Assembly (NCBI GenBank): GCA_039908105.1
Contig: JAMOBI010000140.1
Coordinates: 1-11,434 of the forward strand
Direction: 5' to 3'
DNA from: Magnetaquiglobus sp039908105
Lineage (GTDB): Bacteria > Pseudomonadota > Magnetococcia > Magnetococcales > Magnetaquicoccaceae
Length of the DNA: 11,434 nucleotides
Made by a program: the position numbers and the translations under genes. Each line of letters begins with the position of its first letter. Positions within the stretch are counted from its first letter, which is position 1. Positions 5,228 through 11,434 of the stretch are shown here, piece after piece. The notes beneath the pieces were generated by a model, which had not been told where the DNA came from, did not search any database, and saw nothing but the letters and a program-made list of their open reading frames with translations.

Positions 5228-8112
5228 TGGTGGCGGTGGTTTTGGAATTCGGATTCCGTCAGACCCGTCACCGCATGGCGGAGGCCTTTTTGCGCCAACC
5301 GGAAAAATGGTTGCAGAATCGTGTCTTCGCTGTGTTATCCCGAGCCTGGGCGTCCCCCCTGGAACGATTGGGATCCCAGACTCATTCCGAAGCCGTTCAG
5401 GCCCTCGGAGTGCTGCAAACCACCTGGTCACCGGTCAACCTCCTGGGTTTGACCGATGCCCCGTTCGCCGTATTGTTCTGTTTGGCGATCTTCCTGCTCA
5501 ACCCGGAGTTGGGCCTGGCGGTGCTGGTGGTACTGCTCACGATCTCCCTGGCCAATTTTGCCTTCGGTCTCTCCTCGCGCGACCATTCCAGCGAACTATC
5601 CAAATCCCAGGCCCGGCAAGGGATGATCCAATCGTCGTTTCAGCATCTCGATCTGGTGCGCAGCTCCAACGCCGCGCCATGGCTGGAACGGTTGTTGGGA
5701 GAGCGGTACGCCGAAACGGTTCAGCACCGCCGGAAACTGCATGCCGTGCAATCCCTGCTGCAAACCCTGGCCCAATCGGGTCAGGGCATCATGACGCTGG
5801 TGGTCATCAGCCTCGGAGCGCAAGGGGTGGTGGCGGGCAAACTGGACATGGGAACCCTGATCGGCATCAACATCCTCTCCGCGCGCGCCCTCTCTCTGAT
5901 TGGACGGCATGCCCAACTGCATACCAGCCTCGTGCAGGCCAAACAATCGCTCACCTTTCTCAAACGACTGCTCGGGATCCCGCTGGAACCCTCGCAAGGC
6001 TCGCAACCGACCCGATTCTCCGGACGGATCGGATTCTCCGACATGGCGTTTCACCACCCAGGATCGGCCTCCGTGCTGTTCGAATCGCTCTCCATGACTT
6101 TGCAACCGGGTGAGTTGATGCTGGTCCATGGCGGCAACGGCTCCGGCAAAACCACCCTGGCCCGTCTGCTCATGGGCCTGATCGAACCGGTACGCGGCGC
6201 GATTCTGGCGGATGGCATCGATCTGCGTCAGCTGCACCCCGCCTGGTGGCGACATCAGGTGGTCTACATGCCCCAGGAGGTCCAGTTCTTCGAGGGATCC
6301 CTGAAGGACAACCTGGCCATCCTCGATGCACACGTCAACGAAGAGCGTCTGCAAGCCATTCTTCGGGAAGTCGGTCTCGAGCGTTTCTTAATGGAGAGTC
6401 CAGAGGGACTCTCACGCATCTTGATCAGGGGTGGGGCCAATCTCTCGTTCGGTGTCCGACGCCGTCTCGCCCTGGCCAGGGCACTGGTGGGCGATGGCTG
6501 CCTGGTGCTGCTGGATGAACCGTTCGAGGGATTGGATCCGGATGGTTGTCAGCACGTAGCCCGGGTGATCCAGAATCTGCGTGCGCGCGGACGTACCATC
6601 ATCCTCTTCTCTGGCAACGACAAACTGCTCGCCAACGCCAACTGGAGCTGCGATCTGGATGTCAAGCCGCATCCCTCCTTGCGCGGCAATCCGCAGGGAC
6701 ACCCCCCCGCCATCCAGACCGATGAGTCGGCGCGACCCACTGCTCGCGACACGCTGCCCGATCAAACTTTAGAGAAGCAGGTTTCCCATCGTCTGCAAAC
6801 GCTGTTCAACCTGGGACTGGGGGTCGCCTTTGCACTGCTGATCTACTGGGCACATGTCGGCAAGTTGGATATCATGAGCCTCGCGGAAGGAAAAATCGTC
6901 CCCTCCAGCCAGTTGCAACAGATTCAGCATCTCGAGGGGGGCATCATCCGGGAGATCCTGGTCAGGGAGGGTCAGAAGGTCGACGTGGGGCAACCCATGG
7001 TGGTGCTGGATACCCTGGCCAACACGTCCGATCTGGGCGGGATGTTGCAAAAAATCCGTACCCATCAGGTGGACTTGCAACGTTTCATCGCGGAGGCTGA
7101 CGATCAGGGGCGATTTTCCCTGAAAATTGGATTTGCCTGGCCGTCATCGGTGCAGGCTTGGCTGGATGCGAACGGGGAGATGCCGAAAGCGGCCTTGTTG
7201 GCGCGGGTCGGCGAGGAGCAACTGCTTCGTCAGGCTGAGGAGCTGTTTCTGGCGCGCCGGGATAAGGTGCAATCCGCGCTGCGCACCCAGGATGAGGATG
7301 TTCGGCAGAAAGAGCAGGATATCGCCCAGATCCAGGCCCGACAGAAAAGTCTGGAACAGTCGGTTGTCATCATCGACGAACAGTTGAGCATCAGCTCCCA
7401 GATGATCAAGGCCAAGGCCACGAGTCGCTATGAACATCTGGAGCTGCTCAAACAAAAGACCAACCTGACCAGCCGGATCTCCGAGGATGGAGCTGCGCTG
7501 AAAAAGGCCGATGCCGCCATGAAAAAGGCGCAGGAGGAGCGACGCACCATGCTGGGGCGTTTTCACGAAGAGGTGCGCATCGGCATGGAGGAGAATCAAC
7601 GCAAGCTCAACGAGGCCGTCCTCCAGTTTGAGAAGTTGGCCGACAGTCTGGAGCGCACCACCATGCGTGCGCCATTGGCTGGCACGATCAAGACGATCCA
7701 CCATGTGACCATCGGCGGCGTGGTGGGGCCGGGCGAGACGGTATTGGATCTGGTGCCGGGTGATGAGCGACTGCTGGTCGAGGCACGTCTTTTGGCTGCG
7801 GACGTGGGACATGTGCGGCAGGGACAGTCGGCCATCATCCAGCTCTCTTCCCGGGATGCCAGCCGCTTCGGACGGTTGAACGGTACCGTGGTTCACATCG
7901 GACCGGATACGCTGGTGACCCAGGAGGGATTCGCCTACTATCTGGTGCGCATCATGGTCGAACGGGAGTATTTCGAGAACAACAACAACCGTTACGATCT
8001 GGTGCCCGGCGTGGTGGTGAGCGCCGGCATCGTCACCGGAACGCGCTCCATTCTGGAAACGATACTCGCGCCGTTTCTCGCCAACATGACCTTTGCCCTG
8101 TCGGAACGGTAA
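5122..8112 (+). CDS. Type I secretion ABC exporter fused to HlyD-family membrane-fusion protein
   Basis: A 996-residue frame joins two proteins that are normally separate. Residues ~25-290 are the ABC exporter membrane region with several hydrophobic helices; no C39 peptidase-like domain precedes it. Residues ~300-510 are the ATPase: Walker A GGNGSGKTT (337-345), Q-loop Q385, Walker B LVLLDEP (D465, E466). The signature is LSFGV (441-445) instead of LSGGQ, and no histidine stands at the H-loop (FSGND, 496-500). A Pro- and charge-rich linker follows (~512-553). The HlyD-like half has one membrane helix (~560-577), a lipoyl/barrel half with IQHLEGGIIREILVREGQ (601-618), a long coiled coil (~640-845) and a C-terminal beta barrel from RAPLAGTI (849). 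It should power and bridge export to TolC. GTG 5122 has no ribosome-binding site; the native start is probably ATG 5081 in another frame, so the gene may be damaged. Confidence 0.85.
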   Translation: MGTTGSAAGIGNANSDRLPDHPSARSTLLTLAAGLMVAVVLEFGFRQTRHRMAEAFLRQPEKWLQNRVFAVLSRAWASPLERLGSQTHSEAVQALGVLQTTWSPVNLLGLTDAPFAVLFCLAIFLLNPELGLAVLVVLLTISLANFAFGLSSRDHSSELSKSQARQGMIQSSFQHLDLVRSSNAAPWLERLLGERYAETVQHRRKLHAVQSLLQTLAQSGQGIMTLVVISLGAQGVVAGKLDMGTLIGINILSARALSLIGRHAQLHTSLVQAKQSLTFLKRLLGIPLEPSQGSQPTRFSGRIGFSDMAFHHPGSASVLFESLSMTLQPGELMLVHGGNGSGKTTLARLLMGLIEPVRGAILADGIDLRQLHPAWWRHQVVYMPQEVQFFEGSLKDNLAILDAHVNEERLQAILREVGLERFLMESPEGLSRILIRGGANLSFGVRRRLALARALVGDGCLVLLDEPFEGLDPDGCQHVARVIQNLRARGRTIILFSGNDKLLANANWSCDLDVKPHPSLRGNPQGHPPAIQTDESARPTARDTLPDQTLEKQVSHRLQTLFNLGLGVAFALLIYWAHVGKLDIMSLAEGKIVPSSQLQQIQHLEGGIIREILVREGQKVDVGQPMVVLDTLANTSDLGGMLQKIRTHQVDLQRFIAEADDQGRFSLKIGFAWPSSVQAWLDANGEMPKAALLARVGEEQLLRQAEELFLARRDKVQSALRTQDEDVRQKEQDIAQIQARQKSLEQSVVIIDEQLSISSQMIKAKATSRYEHLELLKQKTNLTSRISEDGAALKKADAAMKKAQEERRTMLGRFHEEVRIGMEENQRKLNEAVLQFEKLADSLERTTMRAPLAGTIKTIHHVTIGGVVGPGETVLDLVPGDERLLVEARLLAADVGHVRQGQSAIIQLSSRDASRFGRLNGTVVHIGPDTLVTQEGFAYYLVRIMVEREYFENNNNRYDLVPGVVVSAGIVTGTRSILETILAPFLANMTFALSER

Positions 8113-8133
8113 GCTGGAGATGCCACAGGAAAA

Positions 8134-9477
8134 TCACTTGCCGCGAGGCTTGGGTTCGCCACTCACCGTACCACGCAGACGTCCCATGCCACTGATCACC
8201 TGATAAGCCGAGAGCAACCGCTTGAACTCTTCAGCCTGCCAATCCTTGCGGGCCACATACAGGGCATTTTCGGAGTTGAGCACGTCCAGCCAGGTGCGTT
8301 TGCCCAGCTGGAACTGATTGTGATACGCCTGGGTGACGCTGGCCGTGACCTCGACATGTTTTTTCAGGTGTCGCACGCGAGGTTCGGAGGATTGCAGACC
8401 TGCCCAGGCCCTTTCGATCCGCTCTCGTGCCATGAGCTGTGTATTGTCCAACATCTCGCGGCGCTGGTTGAGCCGTTTCGACATCTCCTCCCGTTCCGCC
8501 CGATCCCTGCCGCCCCGGTACAGGTTGTAATTCATCGTCACCAGGGCCGAAACCGAATTGTCATGACCTTCGACGCCGTTGACATTGGCATTGTTGGACA
8601 TGTTCAGTCGCAGATCGACCGCTGGCAGAAAATTGGATTTGGTGAGATCCCTGGAAGCCTCGGCGCTGACGACATCGGCCCTGGCCATCAAAATCGATGG
8701 ATGATCGACCAGTGCCGCCTCGATGGCGGCTGGCAAATTTTCCGGAACGCCCTTGGGCATGACCGGCATGGTCAATTGATCGGGCTTGCGGTTGACGACG
8801 CGCAGAAAACGCGCGACCGCAGCATCGTATTGCCCCTGATTGGCCGCCATGTTGGCCATGGCCAAGGCCAGGCGGCTCTCGGTCTGTTCCACATCCGCCA
8901 CACTGCCGCCACCGGCTTCAGCCTTCTCCTCCACCACCTTTTTTACCCGTTGATGCAACAGAACATACTCCTTGTCCAACTCGAGCAGTTGTTGCAGACG
9001 AATCACTTCCAGATAGGCTTCCACCGTGGCGATCGCGATCATCTCCTCGACGTTGGCCAGATTCTGCCCGGCTGATTCGATGTTGGCTTCCGCCTGTCCA
9101 AGATTGTAGCGGGTCCGGAGTGCATCAAAGACGGGTTGGGTGATGGTCAGACCGGTCTCCCCCCGATTCAGGGTGAGGTTGTGATCCCCGGGATTGTTGA
9201 CCGCACGCGTCGTGGGGTTGTCACTGGTTTCGCGGCCATAGCTCCCGGAAAGATCGATGCTTGGATAATAGCCCGCCTTGGCCTTGGGCAGTGTGGAGAG
9301 CGCCGCCTGAAGATTGTCGCGTGCAGCCAGAACCTCGGGATTGTTGTCCAGGGCATGATGAACGGATTCAAACAGGGTAATGCCGCGTGCGGGTTGGACA
9401 GGCAGCAGGAACATCAATCCCGCCAGAACGGAAAAACGTATGACGCGCGCTCCGGACTGGCATCTCTTCTTGTGCAT
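8134..9477 (-). CDS. TolC-family outer-membrane channel of type I secretion
   Basis: The 447-residue protein has a signal peptide (KK/R near the N-terminus, hydrophobic core FSVLAGLMFLLPV, probable cleavage after PARG near residue 32). Two outer-membrane efflux protein repeats follow. The mature start LFESVHHALDNNPEVLAARD is characteristic of T1SS TolC proteins, and long alternating helices rich in Ala, Glu and Gln follow. Length is in the usual 430-490 range. As a trimer it forms the channel-tunnel that docks onto HlyD-type adaptors. The start at 9477 is supported by aaggag 10 nt upstream. It lies 46 nt downstream of the adhesin stop on the same strand, so the two are probably co-transcribed. 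Its stop is 21 nt from the convergent fusion gene stop, with no terminator visible between them. Confidence 0.93.
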   Translation of the reverse strand: MHKKRCQSGARVIRFSVLAGLMFLLPVQPARGITLFESVHHALDNNPEVLAARDNLQAALSTLPKAKAGYYPSIDLSGSYGRETSDNPTTRAVNNPGDHNLTLNRGETGLTITQPVFDALRTRYNLGQAEANIESAGQNLANVEEMIAIATVEAYLEVIRLQQLLELDKEYVLLHQRVKKVVEEKAEAGGGSVADVEQTESRLALAMANMAANQGQYDAAVARFLRVVNRKPDQLTMPVMPKGVPENLPAAIEAALVDHPSILMARADVVSAEASRDLTKSNFLPAVDLRLNMSNNANVNGVEGHDNSVSALVTMNYNLYRGGRDRAEREEMSKRLNQRREMLDNTQLMARERIERAWAGLQSSEPRVRHLKKHVEVTASVTQAYHNQFQLGKRTWLDVLNSENALYVARKDWQAEEFKRLLSAYQVISGMGRLRGTVSGEPKPRGK

Positions 9478-9507
9478 GAATCACGGACTCCTTCAACTTG
9501 CGGCCCC

Positions 9508-9531
9508 AAAAAAAAATGCGGGGTCATCCGC
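9508..9531 (-). terminator. Possible intrinsic terminator or attenuator between adhesin and tolC
   Basis: On the - strand gcgg and ccgc (9528-9531 and 9518-9521 in + coordinates) form a 4-bp GC stem with a 6-nt loop, followed after one A by nine T. The stem includes the adhesin stop codon, and the T run is only about 30 nt before the tolC start. The stem is short, so partial read-through into tolC is likely. Confidence 0.3.
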
Positions 9532-11434
9532 CCAAGGTGGCCAAATGGACGGCAGGGTCATGGTGGATGAATGGATCAGCCATCTGGATCGTTTCGTGGG
9601 GCACGATTGGAGCGCGGTCATGTCCTGAATTCATCCCATTGTCAGGCCACGAGGACAAACTGTTCACACCCCCCCCGGACAACAACGGCGAAACATCACT
9701 CTCCGTCCAGGAGTGCAGACTGAACGGTTCCTCTTGGGCTCCCAATTCATGAAAACGCAGAATGGGCGCGTCGCTGGCGACCAGATTCCCCAAAAGGGTC
9801 GCTGGGTTCCAGGAATCGGGCTGGCCGTGATCCGAACCGTCCAGACCCGAGTCATGCGCGATCGGCTCCCCCAGTGATGATGCAGACGCACCATTTTCCA
9901 ACGAAATATTATCGACAGTCAAGGCAACCTCGGCCATGACCATCCGTCCACCCTCTGCGGTGTCGGCATGCCCCAGGGATAACACCTGTCCACCGGCATC
10001 ATTTGAACCGGCCAATGCCTTCTCCAGACTGATGGCCGTCAGATTCCAGGCGTCGAGCGGGAACAACTCGCCGGCATCGGTACGACCATCGCCGTTGCCG
10101 TCGCGCCAGACCGACAACGATCCAAATCCCGGATCCTTCTGGTCCACCACGCCGTCATGGTTTGCATCCAATGTGGAGAGGGCTTCCATGCCGCTTGCGT
10201 GGCGGGAATGGCCATAGAACTCCGAGAACATCTCGGTGATATCATCGATCCGGCCATTGCCGTTTAAATCCTGAACCAGGAAACCATCCGCTTGATCGAT
10301 CCAGCCAACGCGGATCCTTGAGCCATCCGGGGACATGCCAAAGCCGGATGAATGCTCCGAGGGGAGGGTCAGGTGAATGCCGTCGCCGTTCAAATCGAGC
10401 ACCAACGGATCCACCTGGGAGATGACATCCACCTCCACCGAGGCGCTTTTGGTGGTGGTGCCATCGCTCAAGCTGTAGGTGAAATAGTCACTGCCGAACC
10501 AGTTGGCTGCCGGTGTATAGGTCAGTTGTGCCCCGCTCCCGGACAGGGTGCCATGGGACGGCGCGGTCAGAATGGTGCTGGTCAACGTATCCCCGTCGGG
10601 ATCACTGCCCAGGGTGATCACGGTTGGCGTATCCTCGTTGGTTGTGACGACTTGATGCTGCCCGGTATACAGAGCCTGCACCTCCGTGCTGTTCAGGGCA
10701 TAGCCATAAATGCGGAGATCATCGAGATGGCCGTTGAAATATTGAATACCTTGCTCGTAATCGCGCCCGATGGAAAATGGCGTGGTGATCGCAAAGTTGA
10801 TGGTGTTGCTGGTGGAGGTCGCCAAGGTGCCATCTACGTAAATGGCTTGGAGATTTGAGGTGTTATCGAAGACACCTACGACCTGGTGCCAGGTGTTGGC
10901 AGATGAAATCGAAGCGGATATGCCGATGGTGTTGACCATGAAGGACATGGAAGAGGAACTGCCCTCGATGTAGAGCTCACCATTGGTGGTATGGGCCTCG
11001 ATGATCTGGTTGATTCCCGTGTTGCTGAGTTTGAACCAGGCGGACAGGGTGACACCGGCAAAATTGGTATTGTTGGCAATGCCGGTCATGTTCGGGGTCA
11101 GGGCATACCCGGATGCGGCATAGAGGGCTTGACCCGCATGTCCGGTCGAATAGCTCAAGGTGCCGCTGCTTGCGGCATTCAATCCCTGTCCCGAAGAGTC
11201 GTTCAGATTGCCGTCGAAGGCGTAATAGGCCAGCAGCTCATCCACGGGCACGCCGACGGGGACCACTACCGCATCGTTGACCGCATTGACGGTGATCTCG
11301 ACCGTGGCGCTATCCGTGCCGCCGTGGCCATCGCTGATGGTATACGTCCACGCATCGTTGCCGTTGAAATTGGCCGTTGGCGTATAGGTGAGCGTGCCGT
11401 TGCCGTTGTCCACCAGGGTGCCGTGCGCCGGGGT
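9524..11434 (-). CDS. Large type I-secreted adhesin-like protein, C-terminal part (partial)
   Basis: The frame is open to the window edge, giving the last 636 residues of a longer protein. In order: the end of a cadherin-like tandem-95 repeat (1-~55: NGTLTYTPTANFNG, DAWTYTISDGHGG, then VNAVNDA); a LamG-like jelly-roll (~60-258: LLAYYAFDGNLND, VTLSAWFKL, IYVDGT, GHLDDLRIYGYAL); a second cadherin-like repeat (~259-340: NEDTPTVITL, SDPDGDTL, LTYTPAANWFG, FTYSLSDG); then a calcium-loop module common near the ends of such proteins, with DxNxDG-type loops at D347, D389, D423 and D445. The last ~150 residues are low in Cys and acidic, and probably hold the uncleaved secretion signal. No RTX nonapeptides are visible. 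Neighbouring tolC and the ABC-HlyD gene mark it as the likely cargo, to be displayed or released outside the cell. Binding target unknown. Confidence 0.85.
   Translation of the reverse strand, partial: TPAHGTLVDNGNGTLTYTPTANFNGNDAWTYTISDGHGGTDSATVEITVNAVNDAVVVPVGVPVDELLAYYAFDGNLNDSSGQGLNAASSGTLSYSTGHAGQALYAASGYALTPNMTGIANNTNFAGVTLSAWFKLSNTGINQIIEAHTTNGELYIEGSSSSMSFMVNTIGISASISSANTWHQVVGVFDNTSNLQAIYVDGTLATSTSNTINFAITTPFSIGRDYEQGIQYFNGHLDDLRIYGYALNSTEVQALYTGQHQVVTTNEDTPTVITLGSDPDGDTLTSTILTAPSHGTLSGSGAQLTYTPAANWFGSDYFTYSLSDGTTTKSASVEVDVISQVDPLVLDLNGDGIHLTLPSEHSSGFGMSPDGSRIRVGWIDQADGFLVQDLNGNGRIDDITEMFSEFYGHSRHASGMEALSTLDANHDGVVDQKDPGFGSLSVWRDGNGDGRTDAGELFPLDAWNLTAISLEKALAGSNDAGGQVLSLGHADTAEGGRMVMAEVALTVDNISLENGASASSLGEPIAHDSGLDGSDHGQPDSWNPATLLGNLVASDAPILRFHELGAQEEPFSLHSWTESDVSPLLSGGGVNSLSSWPDNGMNSGHDRAPIVPHETIQMADPFIHHDPAVHLATLGG
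9669..9676 (-). repeat. G8 homopolymer within the adhesin coding sequence
   Basis: Eight consecutive C on the + strand are eight G in the coding strand, encoding three consecutive Gly codons before VNS. Loss of one G gives an immediate TGA two codons later and removes about the last 47 residues. Confidence 0.9.

Noticed and set aside
5307..6113. 268-codon open frame on the + strand and the overlapping 252-codon - strand frame (5596-6354)
   Set aside because: Both are shadows of the ABC exporter frame. Their Pro/Arg/Gly-rich translations show no domain.
6702..6708. C7 tract in the linker as evidence that the fusion arose by a recent frameshift
   Set aside because: There is no leftover stop/start overlap and no ribosome-binding site in the linker, so the sequence gives no sign of two genes joined by a one-base change.
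8320..9075. 251-codon open frame on the + strand
   Set aside because: It is antisense to the TolC-family gene, which has a signal peptide, a family pattern and a good ribosome-binding site.
10661..11251. The LamG-like region as a possible glycoside hydrolase or lectin with a defined sugar target
   Set aside because: Only the general jelly-roll pattern is visible. No catalytic residues or ligand-specific motif can be identified, so no enzymatic role is claimed.
9524..11434. RTX toxin assignment for the secreted protein
   Set aside because: The GGxGxDxxx nonapeptide repeats that define RTX proteins are not seen in the visible 636 residues. The DxNxDG loops are of a different, EF-hand-like type.

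Overview
The window looks like chromosome from a Gram-negative, probably a Pseudomonadota. It encodes a TolC-family outer-membrane channel, an HlyD-type adaptor and a large type I-secreted surface protein. The Rpn-type nuclease with DUF4351, the HigB relic and general gene style would suit a magnetotactic-coccus-like (Magnetococcia) or similar environmental lineage, but that placement is only an impression. No rRNA, tRNA or CRISPR array was seen.

Left part (1-2074): the 3' end of an Rpn/PD-(D/E)XK nuclease gene with a DUF4351 tail. Then comes a decayed intergenic stretch with a probable truncated ISAs1-type transposase start and a perfect 15-bp hairpin. A tight + strand cluster follows: a CspA-family cold-shock protein, an 80-residue basic protein of unknown function, and a DnaQ-like DEDDh 3'-5' exonuclease, with gaps of only 2 and 5 nt.

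Middle (2295-4850, - strand): a complete DNA topoisomerase III gene (topB) with two C-terminal zinc fingers. About 60 nt upstream of it lies a broken HigB-type toxin gene. The toxin's operator-like 14-bp palindrome is still present at its start, and no antitoxin gene is visible.

Right part (4999-11434): a type I secretion locus. A + strand gene encodes an ABC exporter (membrane region plus ATPase) fused in one reading frame to an HlyD-type membrane-fusion protein. Convergent to it, on the - strand, are the C-terminal 636 residues of a large secreted adhesin-like protein (cadherin-like, LamG-like and calcium-loop modules) and then tolC. The inferred arrangement is that the fusion protein supplies both inner-membrane parts, TolC supplies the outer-membrane channel, and the adhesin is the cargo.

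The most notable observations are these. (a) The ABC-HlyD fusion has no credible internal start. (b) The start of this gene appears to have lost about 60 nt, leaving the true N-terminus out of frame. (c) Its ATPase has an atypical LSFGV signature and no H-loop histidine. (d) A G8 tract near the adhesin C-terminus would, on losing one base, remove the presumed secretion signal.
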